Below, piece by piece: positions 25,561 to 34,963 of a stretch of 64,000 nt of DNA. The DNA comes from Paenibacillus sp. R14(2021) (GTDB lineage Bacteria; Bacillota; Bacilli; Paenibacillales; Paenibacillaceae). The notes under the pieces are model-generated. The model was given only the letters and a program-made list of their open reading frames with translations, had not been told where the DNA came from and searched no databases. Where the stretch lies: positions 558,001 through 622,000 of the forward strand of contig NZ_CP080269.1 in assembly GCF_019431355.1 (NCBI RefSeq), given 5' to 3'. The translations under genes were made by a program, and so were the position numbers. The number at the start of each line of letters is the position of its first letter. Position 1 is the stretch's first letter.

Positions 25561-27135
25561 TCACACCATTGTCTCAGGATAAGGGAACAAGTCGACAATT
25601 CGCGTGCTCTGTCCGCTTTCATTCGTGAAGACGACGTGCTCGCGCCTGAAGCCGCGCGGACTCTCCAGGCCGCAAGCGGCAGCTAGCGAGAATAGACCCT
25701 CCCGGAGTTGAAGAATATAGTTCATGACGCGCCACTGCTTCTCTTCCGGGACCAGCGCTTCCTGGTACTTGGAATCCGTTGTCGTGATGCCGGTCGGGCA
25801 TTTGCCCGTATGGCACTGCATCGCCATTATGCAACCGTTCGCCATCATGAAGCCACGGGCAGAATTGACGCAGTCTGCACCGAGCGCAAGCGCTATGGCA
25901 ACTTTGTCGGGGGTAACCAGCTTACCGGAGGCGAAAATTTTAATTCGGTCCCGTATGCCAAATTTACGCGCGGTGTCGTCCAAGATGAGCAGCCCTGCAA
26001 ACAATGGAAGCCCCATGCCGTCGGCCATCGCTTTGAAGGTTGCGCCGGAACCGCCTTCCGAGCCATCGACGGTGATGAAATCCGGATAGATGCCGGTATC
26101 CAGCATTGCCTGGAAGAACGGTTCAAGCCGTTTGCCATCGCCGACGACGAGCTTCACGCCGACAGGCTTGCCGCCTTCGTCTTGCAGGGAACGAATGAAT
26201 CGCAGTGCCTCCTCGGGGTTCGTCAGCGACTCGAAGCGATTTGGCGAATTGACGGTCTTCCCAACCTCGACGAGGCGCGCTTTCGCTACGGGCACTGTCA
26301 CTTTGGCGCCTTCTAGATGGCCGCCGCGGATTTTGGCGCCTTGATGGAATTTGAGCTCGAAAGCCTTGATATTCGGCAGGCTTGCTTTATATCTGAAGGC
26401 TTCCAAGGAGAATCGTCCGTCTTGATTGCGAAAGCCGAATAAGCCCGGCCCAATCTGGGAGATGATATCGACACCGGTCTCAAGGTGAACGTCCGCAACG
26501 CCTCCTTCTCCGGTATTGATCCATGAGCCGCCCGCCATCAAGGCGCCGCTTCCTGTCGATTGAATATAGTGTTCGCCGACTGCGCCGAAGGAAGTGGCCG
26601 AAGCGCCGAACATGCCCTTGAGCCGCCAAGGCTCCCTGCGATCAGGTCCGATCACGATGACGTCATCCTCGTGCAGCAGCCATGGCTTCACTTGATCTTG
26701 AATGAATTTCTCCTGGCGCGTGAAAAGGCCTTCATTCGTAATGACGTATTTCTTGCCTGGCCGTACTATATCGTTATCGACGCGAAGCTCGCTTGTAAGC
26801 TTAGGGAACATGGCATTCGACAAGTAATAACCAGGCTTCTCGTAATCTCGCCTTCCGCCGAAGGAGATAAGGTCCGTCCGGTATTTGGCCGCATAGACCA
26901 ATCCGACGAAATCAGCCCGCGAGAACGGCCTGCCGTCGTTGTCGTTATCGAACCAATATTGGCGAAACTCCGGACCGAGCTTCTCCAGCAGGTAGCGGAC
27001 CCAACCGAGAAACGGATGCGAGCGGATGATGGAGTGCTTCGGCTGTTTGGATAATACGAGCATATAACCGAAAAAAACCAGAGGAGGGACGAGAATAAGA
27101 ATGAGCAGAACGACCAAAATAACGGTAAAAAGCAT
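25561..27135 (-). CDS. Membrane-anchored FMN-binding glutamate synthase-family protein
   Basis: This 524-aa protein starts with one TM helix (residues ~2-27, VILVVLLILILVPPLVFFGY) followed by a domain like the FMN-binding centre of glutamate synthase large subunit. It has GVKLVVGDGK, DGSEGGSGATF and a 3Fe-4S-type cysteine pattern C-x5-C-x4-C in CIMAMQCHTGKCPTG. It lacks the amidotransferase domain, so it cannot by itself use glutamine. Archaeal-type and stand-alone relatives exist; the true reaction is unclear. ATG 27135 follows GGAGGG; upstream in-frame ATG 27198 lacks a site. It is a single gene, divergent from a TetR regulator. Confidence 0.85.
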   Translation of the reverse strand: MLFTVILVVLLILILVPPLVFFGYMLVLSKQPKHSIIRSHPFLGWVRYLLEKLGPEFRQYWFDNDNDGRPFSRADFVGLVYAAKYRTDLISFGGRRDYEKPGYYLSNAMFPKLTSELRVDNDIVRPGKKYVITNEGLFTRQEKFIQDQVKPWLLHEDDVIVIGPDRREPWRLKGMFGASATSFGAVGEHYIQSTGSGALMAGGSWINTGEGGVADVHLETGVDIISQIGPGLFGFRNQDGRFSLEAFRYKASLPNIKAFELKFHQGAKIRGGHLEGAKVTVPVAKARLVEVGKTVNSPNRFESLTNPEEALRFIRSLQDEGGKPVGVKLVVGDGKRLEPFFQAMLDTGIYPDFITVDGSEGGSGATFKAMADGMGLPLFAGLLILDDTARKFGIRDRIKIFASGKLVTPDKVAIALALGADCVNSARGFMMANGCIMAMQCHTGKCPTGITTTDSKYQEALVPEEKQWRVMNYILQLREGLFSLAAACGLESPRGFRREHVVFTNESGQSTRIVDLFPYPETMV

Positions 27136-27273
27136 GCGTAAACCCTCCAGTAGACGATAGATGATATGCAATGAGCAGGAGCAGGTATATCTTACCACGA
27201 ATCCGTAAAATCATTCATGACGACTATGATTGACCCTGGAAGCATGGGTAGCGGTCTCGCGGAAAAAAAATTC

Positions 27274-27287
27274 GGAATGATCGTTCC
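27274..27287. promoter_or_regulatory. TetR operator, copy at the tetR promoter
   Basis: GGAATGATCGTTCC is a nearly perfect 14-bp palindrome 8 bp upstream of a TTGTTT-17-TAATAT promoter (27296-27324) for tetR. It matches GGAATGCTCATTCC before the SDR gene at 27973. Confidence 0.65.
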
Positions 27288-27340
27288 TTAAAGTATTGTT
27301 TTCTGACGTTCCCTATAGTAATATGTGTGCAGGGGATGAG

Positions 27341-27910
27341 ATGCCAATGGCTAGAACAAAGGAATTTAATATCGATGATGCAATCGAGAAAGCAATCCAA
27401 GTGTTCAGAGCGAAAGGCTATGAAGGCACCTCGATGCAGGACCTGGTGGACGCACTCGGACTGAGTCGAAGCAGCATTTATGAAACCTTTGGCAGCAAGA
27501 AGGACCTATATCTATCGGCCTTAGACCGTTACGGAGACAGCACAAGTGAATCACTCACCGCTGTTCTTTATGAAGCGGGTCCAACGAGAGAATTGCTCCT
27601 TCGCTTCTTCGATAAATTCATTGCGCATAATACGCCTCATAGCTGTTTGATGGTGAATGCATCTTTGGAAATGTGCGATCATGCCGACGTTTCGGCAAGA
27701 GTGCAGGCATCAATGGCGGGCAATGAACGTGCTTTCTACCAATTGCTGACTCGCGCTATGTCGAATGGCGAGCTGAAGGGCAGCCCTAATTTACGTGCCT
27801 TGTCGAAATATCTCGTGAATGTGAGAAACGGGATCACCGTCTCTGCTTCCGCAATGGACCGGTCGTCGTTAGATCATATCGTAAAGATGTCACTCACCTT
27901 TTTAAAGTAA
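27341..27910 (+). CDS. TetR-family transcriptional regulator
   Basis: This 189-aa regulator has the TetR helix-turn-helix GTSMQDLVDALGLSRSSIYETFGSKKDLY (about residues 30-58) and an all-helical effector domain with a C-terminal pattern like YxaF/AcrR-group members. ATG 27341 lies 5 nt after AGGGG; ATG 27347 is the alternative. GGAAnnnnnnTTCC palindromes precede both this gene and the next, 62 bp downstream, so it likely represses itself and the SDR until an organic or electrophilic ligand binds. Confidence 0.88.
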   Translation: MPMARTKEFNIDDAIEKAIQVFRAKGYEGTSMQDLVDALGLSRSSIYETFGSKKDLYLSALDRYGDSTSESLTAVLYEAGPTRELLLRFFDKFIAHNTPHSCLMVNASLEMCDHADVSARVQASMAGNERAFYQLLTRAMSNGELKGSPNLRALSKYLVNVRNGITVSASAMDRSSLDHIVKMSLTFLK

Positions 27911-27928
27911 TTTTTTTTGACCTTTTTC

Positions 27929-27942
27929 GGAATGCTCATTCC
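27929..27942. promoter_or_regulatory. TetR operator, copy before the SDR gene
   Basis: GGAATGCTCATTCC (14 bp) lies between tetR and the SDR start, next to TTGACC and GATAAT elements. It differs from the tetR-promoter copy at two positions. Confidence 0.65.
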
Positions 27943-27972
27943 CGATAATTTAGTTAAGGAGATGCAAACCAT

Positions 27973-28725
27973 ATGACAACACAAACAAATTCACTGACGG
28001 GTAAAGTAGCATTCGTAACCGGAGGTTCCCGCGGTATTGGAGCCGAAATCGTGAAGCGTCTCGCTTCGGACGGTGCAGCCGTAGCGTTCACCTATGCAAG
28101 CGCGGAACAGAAGGCAGCCGAATTAGTGAAAGAGATCGAAGCGGCAGGCGGTCGTGCGCTAGCTATTCGTGCAGACAGCGCGAATGTACATGAAGTTAAG
28201 GACGCGGTAGACGAAGCGGTGAAGGTATACGGCGGCGTTAATATTCTGGTCAATAATGCCGGTCTGCTTCTCACGAAGCCTTATCATGAATTCACGACAG
28301 AAGAATTCGATCAGATGGTTGCCGTTAACGTACGTGCCGTATTCGCAGCCGTGCAGGCGGCGGGTCCGCTTATGGGCGAAGGCGATCGCATTATTACGAT
28401 CGGCAGCGTTAATGCGGATTCGAGTGGCTTCCCGGGAATGAGCTTGTATTCCATGTCCAAAGCTGCTGTAGCCGGTCTTACTCACGCTCTGGCACGGGAT
28501 TTGGCGCCTCAGGGCGTAACGGTAAACAACATTCAACCGGGTCCGATTAATACCGATATGAACCCCGCTGACGGCCCAAATGCGCCGTTCCTTAACTCGC
28601 TTATGGCGCTTGGCCGTTACGGCAAAACATCCGAAATTGCGAGTCTGGTCGCATACCTGGCATCGCCGGATGCAGCATTTATCACGGGTGCGTCGATCGA
28701 CATTAACGGCGGATTCATGATCTAA
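27973..28725 (+). CDS. Short-chain dehydrogenase/reductase (FabG-like)
   Basis: This 250-aa classical SDR has the NAD(P) motif TGGSRGIGAE (about residues 16-25), NNAG, the catalytic Ser region TIGSVNADS, Tyr-Lys in YSMSKAAV and the C-terminal TGASIDINGGF. These enzymes reduce or oxidise carbonyl groups; the substrate is not evident. It follows tetR and carries a TetR-like operator, typical of a small inducible detoxification pair. AAGGAG precedes ATG 27973 by about 12 nt. A terminator follows. Confidence 0.9.
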   Translation: MTTQTNSLTGKVAFVTGGSRGIGAEIVKRLASDGAAVAFTYASAEQKAAELVKEIEAAGGRALAIRADSANVHEVKDAVDEAVKVYGGVNILVNNAGLLLTKPYHEFTTEEFDQMVAVNVRAVFAAVQAAGPLMGEGDRIITIGSVNADSSGFPGMSLYSMSKAAVAGLTHALARDLAPQGVTVNNIQPGPINTDMNPADGPNAPFLNSLMALGRYGKTSEIASLVAYLASPDAAFITGASIDINGGFMI

Positions 28726-28742
28726 TTCTTTCTATCGTTTGC

Positions 28743-28788
28743 GGGCCGCCGATCATCTGAACCATCAGGTGAACGACGGCCTTTTTCT
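28743..28788 (+). terminator. Terminator of the tetR-SDR pair
   Basis: GGCCG and CGGCC enclose a second helix (TCATCTGA / TCAGGTGA), followed by TTTTTC. Confidence 0.65.
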
Positions 28789-28915
28789 TATGTGCTCGTG
28801 GATCGTGGAAATTCGAAAAACAGTTATTCGCGTACTTCCTATCATTTGGATCTTGCATATGCTGGTTTAAGAGAATCAAGTAGACAAGCAAATACGAGTT
28901 TCGAAGGATGATAGC

Positions 28916-30544
28916 ATGCCGCGCACACCGTTAGCCAGATTGCTTCGAGAGATATATGTGGTTGCAAACTTATCCAAGGAGAAGAAACAACCGATCGGGC
29001 ATATCCTGCACGAACAGCAGGATCGCCGCAAAGTCATACTCCAACGTATGAGAGAGACGAAGCTTGAACAAGAGGATAGCGCATTGGTTCCGCCAGAAAC
29101 ACCAGACCCCCGAAAGGCAGAGGTTCATGGACAAGCAGCTGTCGCGCCGCGTATCGTCATCATCGGAGCCGGCCTTGCCGGATTGGCTTGCGCCTATAGA
29201 CTGAAGCAAGCCGGTATTAACGCGATGCTGTACGAAGCCGACGACAAGCCGCATGCCGGACGTGTAAGCACCCGGTACGGCGAATTCGATGAAGGACAAA
29301 TCGCCGAGCGCGGAGGGATGCTCATCGATACCGGACATCGGGCCGTCATTCGATTGGCGCGTGAATTGGGGCTTCGATTGACCGATTTACTCGCAGCAGA
29401 AGCAGCCGGTACGGAGCCGCGGTATTTTTTTGACGGCGGGGCGTATACGTTCACCGAAGCGGCGGAGGACTTTAAATCGATTATGAACAAGCTGAACCGG
29501 GATACGAAGCAAGCGGGGTATCCTACGTTGTACAATCGATACACGCAGCATGGGTTCCAGCTCGACCAACTGTCCGTTATCGATTGGATCAATTTGAACG
29601 TTCCCGGCGGCACGCAATCGAAATTCGGCAGACTGCTGGATATCGCCTGCAACATTGAATACGGCGCGGAATCCAGCGTTCAGAGCGCGCTGAATTTTAT
29701 TTATTTGCACGGATTTCTGGCGGAAGAGGATGCTTTTCGCATGTTTGGCCTCTCCGATGAGCGGTTTCATATACGCGGCGGCAACGAGCAGCTGATCCAT
29801 CGATTGAGCACCAAGCTGGATGAAGCGAATATCGTTCGCGGGACGCGGCTGACAGCCATCGCCGAACAATTGGACGGGAGCTATAAGCTGACGTTCCAAC
29901 GCGATTCCGCAAGCATGGATGTGATCGCGGATAAGGTCGTGCTGACCGTGCCGTTCAGCATCCTGCGTTCTTCCGTCGATATAAGCAAGGCCGGGTTCAA
30001 ACACCTCAAACGCCAAGCGATTCAAGAGCTCGGCATGGGGATCAACAGCAAGCTGCATCTGCAATTCACCGACCGTCACTGGCAGTCGCTGCATGCGAAC
30101 GGCGACACGATCGCCGATACGGGTTACCAGAACACATTCGATGTCGTACGCGGACAGCCGGGGACAGCAGGCATGTTGGTTGATTACACGGGAGGGCGTA
30201 TCGGCGAGGGCATGGTTACAGGAACGGCTGATGAGCGGGCCATCCAGTTTCTGCAGCAGATCGAACCCGTGTTACCTGGGCTCAGCGGGAAATGGAACGG
30301 GAAGGCGGCCAGGGATTACTGGCTGGGCAATCCCTATTCCCTTGGATCCTATTCCTTTCGCAAAATCGGGCAGTATACGGCATTCGCCGGCGTGGAAGGG
30401 GAGCGGGAGGGGGCTGGCGGGAATTGTCACTTTGCCGGAGAACACACGTCCATTGCATTCCAAGGGTACATGAACGGAGCGGTTGAGAGCGGAGAACGAG
30501 CGGCCAAAGAAATTGTTCAAGACATGAAGAAGCGAAAACCATAA
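28916..30544 (+). CDS. Flavin-dependent amine oxidase family protein
   Basis: This 542-aa FAD protein has the dinucleotide motif IVIIGAGLAGLACAYRL (about residues 77-95), EADDKPHAGRV, ERGGMLID and the C-terminal FAD motif HFAGEHTS...GYMNGAVESGERAA. This is the flavin monoamine oxidase/L-amino-acid oxidase build. The first ~75 residues are a charged, helical extension before the Rossmann fold, without a clear signal peptide. Substrate unknown. The start ATG at 28916 has only a weak AAGGATGATAG site. It is monocistronic between two terminators. Confidence 0.85.
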   Translation: MPRTPLARLLREIYVVANLSKEKKQPIGHILHEQQDRRKVILQRMRETKLEQEDSALVPPETPDPRKAEVHGQAAVAPRIVIIGAGLAGLACAYRLKQAGINAMLYEADDKPHAGRVSTRYGEFDEGQIAERGGMLIDTGHRAVIRLARELGLRLTDLLAAEAAGTEPRYFFDGGAYTFTEAAEDFKSIMNKLNRDTKQAGYPTLYNRYTQHGFQLDQLSVIDWINLNVPGGTQSKFGRLLDIACNIEYGAESSVQSALNFIYLHGFLAEEDAFRMFGLSDERFHIRGGNEQLIHRLSTKLDEANIVRGTRLTAIAEQLDGSYKLTFQRDSASMDVIADKVVLTVPFSILRSSVDISKAGFKHLKRQAIQELGMGINSKLHLQFTDRHWQSLHANGDTIADTGYQNTFDVVRGQPGTAGMLVDYTGGRIGEGMVTGTADERAIQFLQQIEPVLPGLSGKWNGKAARDYWLGNPYSLGSYSFRKIGQYTAFAGVEGEREGAGGNCHFAGEHTSIAFQGYMNGAVESGERAAKEIVQDMKKRKP

Positions 30545-30572
30545 ATAACGGAAAGATAGCTGTAATAACGAG

Positions 30573-30612
30573 TAACCGGTTCCTGCATGCAGCGGGAGCC
30601 GGTTATTTGTTG
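30573..30612 (+). terminator. Terminator of the amine oxidase gene
   Basis: TAACCGG-TTCC pairs with GGGA-GCCGGTTA around a 9-nt loop and is followed by TTTGTTG. Confidence 0.65.
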
Positions 30613-30761
30613 TAATTCGATCAAAAGTACGCGGGAAATTGTCATTTCTTTGGGTATTTTTTCGGTTAGAACTTGTTCAAGGCTATTCGAACATGTCATA
30701 ATAAATAAAGTAATGTTCTTGTCATCAATTTGAAAACATATGAAAGCGGGAATCGAACACA

Positions 30762-31481
30762 ATGGGTCGTAAATGGAACAACATTAAAGAAAAGAAAGCT
30801 TCGAAGGATGCCAATACAAGCCGTATATATGCGAAATTCGGTCTTGAAATCTATGTAGCCGCCAAGAAAGGCGAGCCGGACCCGGAATCCAACCAAGCGT
30901 TGAAATTCGTTCTGGAGCGCGCCAAAACGTATAATGTACCACGCGCCATTATTGACCGTGCCATCGAGAAAGCGAAGGGCAGCTCCGACGAGAACTACGT
31001 TGAACTGCGTTACGAAGGCTTTGGCCCGAACGGATCGATGGTGATCGTGGATGCACTGACGAATAACGTGAACCGTACAGCGCCGGAGGTCCGCTCCGCA
31101 TTTACGAAGAATGGAGGCAGCATGGGCGTCAGCGGCTCTGTATCGTATATGTTTAATTCAACAGCAGTCTTCGGCGTGGAAGGCAAAACCGTCGATGAAG
31201 TTCTCGAGCTGATGATGGAAGCCGACGTGGATGTACGCGATATTACCGAAGAGGACGAAGCGGTAATTGTATATGCGGAGCCGAATCAATTCCAAGCCGT
31301 ACAGGACGCATTCAAGCAAGCGGGAATAACAGAGTTCACAGTTGCGGAGCTGACGATGCTTCCTCAGAACTATGTGGAAATTCCGGAAGAGTCCCAAGCA
31401 CAGTTCGAAAGACTCATCGATATGCTGGAAGACCTAGAGGATGTGCAGCAGGTCTATCATAATGTAGAATTTGGCGAGTAA
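30762..31481 (+). CDS. YebC/PmpR-family protein
   Basis: This 239-aa protein begins [17 protein letters not shown] and contains [20 protein letters not shown] and [14 protein letters not shown], all hallmarks of the YebC/YeeN family. Family members have been described as transcriptional regulators and, more recently, as factors that help ribosomes through difficult stretches such as polyproline. It is the YeeN-like form found in Firmicutes. The ribosome-binding site (AAAGCGGG) is weak. It stands alone with a terminator 36 bp downstream. Confidence 0.9.
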   Translation: MGRKWNNIKEKKASKDANTSRIYAKFGLEIYVAAKKGEPDPESNQALKFVLERAKTYNVPRAIIDRAIEKAKGSSDENYVELRYEGFGPNGSMVIVDALTNNVNRTAPEVRSAFTKNGGSMGVSGSVSYMFNSTAVFGVEGKTVDEVLELMMEADVDVRDITEEDEAVIVYAEPNQFQAVQDAFKQAGITEFTVAELTMLPQNYVEIPEESQAQFERLIDMLEDLEDVQQVYHNVEFGE

Positions 31482-31516
31482 TTTTTTTTACCGCTAAAAA
31501 TAGGAAGAATGATTAC

Positions 31517-31545
31517 AAAAGCCGCAGGTTTGCGGCTTTTTATTT
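31517..31545 (+). terminator. Terminator of the YebC-family gene
   Basis: AAAAGCCGCA-GGT-TTGCGGCTTTT followed by TATTT. Confidence 0.8.
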
Positions 31546-31705
31546 GCAAATGCATAAGAAAAGAGACAATATCATCCAGATGCGCTAAGATAATAGTAAA
31601 TAATTTTGTTCATTCATCTAGCAGGCATTGTGAAAATTTTGTCGAATTTTTAAGAAATAAGAGATGATATTGCTTCTATTACAAAGGTTTGAGGTGCCAG
31701 CAGGG

Positions 31706-33628
31706 ATGATGCTAAAAATAGTTTTTAGACTATTGATTATTTTCATTGGTTTGGTCGGCGTTGGACCAAGCATCGCTCAAGGGGCGTCAAATGCCGCGAG
31801 CGATAACGAAATTACATCTTGGCAGATTCGCTGGGAGCGCGCATCGGAAAAAACAGCGTCTCCTGAACAAGCAGCTGGTGCCGGAGAATGGCAGACCATT
31901 CACATGCAACATCCCCTTATAACAAAACCGGATGAAACTGTTTCTGCATGGGTGAAATTTAAGCTGCCTAAACTGAATAATAATGAAGGCTTGTTCTTTC
32001 CTTTAGTTTACGGGCAGACAGTAACTGTTTATAAGAGCGGACAAGTGTTGTTCCACTCGGAACGTAAGTACTGGTTCGACATTAATCGCGTTTTGATCCC
32101 GCTGTCGGAACAAGATTCCGGTAAAGAAATTTATTTTCAGCTGCAGAGTGATACGGATCGTTTAGGCTTGGGAGCCGGAATGGAGATCGGAGATTATCAG
32201 AATCTTGTCCGATCGTATTCGAAATACGATATACTCGATATTATTATCGGCAGCGCTTTTATTTTCGTGGCACTTGTTATGTTGGTTTGCTCCGTGTTTC
32301 TTGTCCGCAATCAGCTCAAAAGTTGGATTTCGTTATGCTTCATTATTTTACCGATCGGTGGAATTTTGATTGGCTACTCCCCATTCTTGTATACCTTCTA
32401 CGGTCAATATGGGTATATTTATTTAGCAATTTTCGATATCTCCCTGTACATTTTCTTACCAGCACTGATGTTTTTCTTCGAATTGGTATTCGGCAGCGGC
32501 TATCGCAATATCGTATCGTATTTCCGACGATTTCAAATCTATTATTCCATCTTTGGCCTTATCTTTTTAGCTGTTAACCGTATGTCAGCGGATAAATTCC
32601 AACATGCATACTTTTTCGTTTCGGTTACTTTCATAGGCTTAATTATGATTGTGCAATTTATACTTATTCTAGGTATTCTTCTTCAACAATTGTTAAGGAA
32701 AAATATCGATTCCATTATCCTTTCAACAGGGCTTGCGATTTTTGCGATCGTAAGCATAGCTGAGTTATTGAAATTTTATGCATCCTCGCAAACCTATAAT
32801 TTGTCCTGGTGGAAATGGGGACTCGTTGCGTTTGTGCTCTCCCTTATTATTCTTCTTGGCCGCAGATTTACTTACCAGCATAAGCTGATCGTAACGTATT
32901 CTAGAGATTTAGAGATCTATAATCTTGAACTTCAGCGATCGGAGAAAATGGAAATTATCAGTCAACTGGCTGCTTCAGTCGCCCACGAGGTTCGCAACCC
33001 GCTGCAGGTGACGCGCGGCATGCTTCAATTGTTAGGAGAGCGTAACACTTACTCAACAAGAGAAGGCGAATACTATAAGCTTGCCATTGATGAGCTCGAT
33101 CGCGCATCGACAATTATTACGGATTTCCTTACCTTTGCCAAACCGCAGCTTGAGCAAGTGATTGAGCTTAATTTAGCCGAAGAAATCAAACATGTTGAGG
33201 GCATTATCGTACCGCTTGCAAATCTTCAGGGCGGTCGAATTGAAATCAATGTGCCTAAGACGTTGATGATTATCGGGAATTCTTCCAAGCTTAAACAAGC
33301 GTTGATCAATATCATCAAGAACAGTATAGAGGCTTTGGAAGGCGACGGAAGTGTTCGCGTTTGGGCTTACCAGGAGAAGGAGCACGTTGTTATTCATATC
33401 GCAGACAGCGGCAACGGGATGGATGAGCGAATTCTTGCCCGGCTCGGTGAACCGTATTTTTCTAATAAAACAAAAGGTACGGGTCTAGGGCTGATGGTTA
33501 CGTTTCGGATTATTGAAGCCATGCAAGGGACGATTGAATTCAAGAGTCAGAAGGGAATTGGAACGGAAGCAACGATTCGCTTTCCTATTGCAAGCGTTGA
33601 AAAAACAAACGCGAAGGTCCCTATGTGA
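31706..33628 (+). CDS. Multi-TM sensor histidine kinase
   Basis: This 640-aa kinase has a signal-like N-terminal helix, an extracytoplasmic domain of about 165 residues, then seven or so TM helices (about residues 195-395) and a cytoplasmic kinase. The H-box is SVAHEVRNPLQVTRGMLQLL and the ATPase motifs are IIKNSIEAL, DSGNGMDE and GTGLGLMVTFRI. The layout recalls 7TMR-type sensors, and the kinase core resembles sporulation kinases. No cognate regulator is adjacent. ATG 31706 follows GAGGTG; ATG 31664 lacks a good site. The gene lies in an AT-rich island and converges on the NHLP-leader peptide gene, so it could sense that product, but this is inference. Confidence 0.85.
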   Translation: MMLKIVFRLLIIFIGLVGVGPSIAQGASNAASDNEITSWQIRWERASEKTASPEQAAGAGEWQTIHMQHPLITKPDETVSAWVKFKLPKLNNNEGLFFPLVYGQTVTVYKSGQVLFHSERKYWFDINRVLIPLSEQDSGKEIYFQLQSDTDRLGLGAGMEIGDYQNLVRSYSKYDILDIIIGSAFIFVALVMLVCSVFLVRNQLKSWISLCFIILPIGGILIGYSPFLYTFYGQYGYIYLAIFDISLYIFLPALMFFFELVFGSGYRNIVSYFRRFQIYYSIFGLIFLAVNRMSADKFQHAYFFVSVTFIGLIMIVQFILILGILLQQLLRKNIDSIILSTGLAIFAIVSIAELLKFYASSQTYNLSWWKWGLVAFVLSLIILLGRRFTYQHKLIVTYSRDLEIYNLELQRSEKMEIISQLAASVAHEVRNPLQVTRGMLQLLGERNTYSTREGEYYKLAIDELDRASTIITDFLTFAKPQLEQVIELNLAEEIKHVEGIIVPLANLQGGRIEINVPKTLMIIGNSSKLKQALINIIKNSIEALEGDGSVRVWAYQEKEHVVIHIADSGNGMDERILARLGEPYFSNKTKGTGLGLMVTFRIIEAMQGTIEFKSQKGIGTEATIRFPIASVEKTNAKVPM

Positions 33629-33640
33629 CCTTCGCGTTTG
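33606..33640. terminator. Bidirectional terminator between the kinase and the peptide gene
   Basis: CAAACGCGAAGGTC and GACCTTCGCGTTTG form a perfect 14-bp stem that overlaps the last codons of the kinase gene and ends 23 bp before the peptide gene stop. Confidence 0.8.
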
Positions 33641-33662
33641 TATATGTAATGGGGTTGATATT

Positions 33663-33899
33663 TTACCAAACCTCTTCGACACCATCCGATTTGGATGCAT
33701 CACCTGGGTTTTGAGGAATAACCAAAGCTACTTTGGATTCCGATTCTTCCACGACAATAATTTCTACGTCATCCGGCAAAATCAGGCCAAAAGCTTCATT
33801 TAACGCGCCTTTTGGATCAGCTAGCAGCTTAGCTTTGAAAGATTCGTCCGACCAGGCTTTTTCAATAATTTGCTGTTTTAATTCTTGTTCCTGACTCAT
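33663..33899 (-). CDS. NHLP-leader RiPP precursor peptide
   Basis: This 78-aa peptide matches the nitrile-hydratase-alpha-like leader family: IIEKAWSDESFKAKLLADP (residues 11-29), then LPDDVEIIVVEESESK and VALVIP near residue 61. The remaining 17 residues, QNPGDASKSDGVEEVW, are acidic, lack Cys, and end in Trp. In NHLP natural-product systems the conserved part is a leader and the variable tail is the modified core. Here no double-glycine cleavage site is obvious. AGAGGTG precedes ATG 33899. It lies 124 bp downstream of an isoprenoid-fold enzyme gene on the same strand and has its own probable promoter. A prenylated or methylated tail is plausible. Confidence 0.85.
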   Translation of the reverse strand: MSQEQELKQQIIEKAWSDESFKAKLLADPKGALNEAFGLILPDDVEIIVVEESESKVALVIPQNPGDASKSDGVEEVW

Positions 33900-33932
33900 T
33901 GATGAACACCTCTTCGATAGGGATATAATACC

Positions 33933-33944
33933 AGTCCTAGTGTA
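33933..33944 (-). promoter_or_regulatory. Shared promoter motif before the peptide gene
   Basis: Plus-strand AGTCCTAGT (33933-33941), read leftward as ACTAGGACT, overlaps a -10-like TACACT. The same nonamer lies beside TATACT upstream of the methyltransferase gene (35765). ACAATAG occurs 13 bp upstream here and 10 bp upstream there. Confidence 0.45.
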
Positions 33945-34023
33945 CCATTAAGTGAGACTATTGTTCTACTATTATTTGATAAAATACGACAAAATGTGTG
34001 TAAATAGGACGGTATAACCAATT

Positions 34024-34956
34024 TCACCTTATCGTAGACAACAAACGAGAAAATCCACCATCAAGATGCAGCCTTTTGTTACGGTCGATTGAAGAGGCTT
34101 CGATGGTTAATTGATCACGAAGATGAGCCTGAAAGGCATTTAAATGGGGGATTGACACGTTCAAGCTCAGACTAAGTACGCAGTTTTCGGCAGCAAGCTG
34201 TGCGTACCGATTTAATGCGCCATTGAGGTAAATGGCGTTTTTGATTTCGACGATTGTCATAGGAACCGCAGGAGTTGATTGTTGTTCTAGGGCGATCATG
34301 TTTAATAAGCTGTTAGCGGTGTTTAACGCGAAGTCTTCTTCCCAATCCGAATAGTCGTCCGAAAGCTGCAACGTTGCAAGCGTGAGATCAATTGCACAGG
34401 TAGTCTCTTGTTCGAGTTCTAGCTTTCCTGCTAGCAGCAGCGCTCCGGTACTCGCCAATTTGACAGGAGACGCTTTAAGCGCGAGTTGCTGCATATCAAT
34501 CGGATGTGAATAGCCGGTATTCTCGCTGGATACCGCAATCGACCATTCCGTTACATAGGTACGATAATAGCTCCAGAAGGGCGATTGATGATGGAATAAG
34601 GATTGGTAAAGCTCAAGCATCGATAGTTGAAACAAATTGCCGAGTGCAAGCTGGTTTTTCCAATCTTCCGGAGCGGTGTCCATTAAGTCATCCTGAATGA
34701 AGAAGTAAAGCATGACAAATACGTTGGCCAGTGAAAGCTTACGGTAATGCTCCGGTTGAAGTTGGGTGATCGGTTCCATCCAGTAAGGGAGCAGATAGCA
34801 AATATAGTTCTTGGTGCCGGCTGGGTTCAACGGATTGAAAGCCTTCAAGTAATTCAAGCCAAGTTCATTCAGAGACGCGGGATATGCTCCGATGCGGGCT
34901 TCCGCTTCATTGAAAACGAGTTGCATTTCTTGTTCATACTCCGTTTTCCATAGCAT
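34024..34956 (-). CDS. Class I isoprenoid-fold enzyme, possible peptide prenyltransferase
   Basis: This 310-aa all-helical protein has two aspartate-rich motifs: QDDLMD (DDxxD at 89-93) and SDDYSDWEED (DDxxD at 200-204). Paired DDxxD motifs bind the Mg-diphosphate of a prenyl donor in polyprenyl synthases and in ComQ, which prenylates Trp of the ComX pheromone. Overall similarity to housekeeping polyprenyl synthases is low, so a specialised role is likely. It could instead be a small terpene synthase. It is the second gene of a methyltransferase-isoprenoid enzyme pair (7-bp gap), directly upstream of the NHLP-leader peptide. AGAGGATGATTCAGCA precedes ATG 34956. The gene is AT-rich relative to the window. 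Confidence 0.7.
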   Translation of the reverse strand: MLWKTEYEQEMQLVFNEAEARIGAYPASLNELGLNYLKAFNPLNPAGTKNYICYLLPYWMEPITQLQPEHYRKLSLANVFVMLYFFIQDDLMDTAPEDWKNQLALGNLFQLSMLELYQSLFHHQSPFWSYYRTYVTEWSIAVSSENTGYSHPIDMQQLALKASPVKLASTGALLLAGKLELEQETTCAIDLTLATLQLSDDYSDWEEDFALNTANSLLNMIALEQQSTPAVPMTIVEIKNAIYLNGALNRYAQLAAENCVLSLSLNVSIPHLNAFQAHLRDQLTIEASSIDRNKRLHLDGGFSRLLSTIR

Positions 34957-34963
34957 TGCTGAA

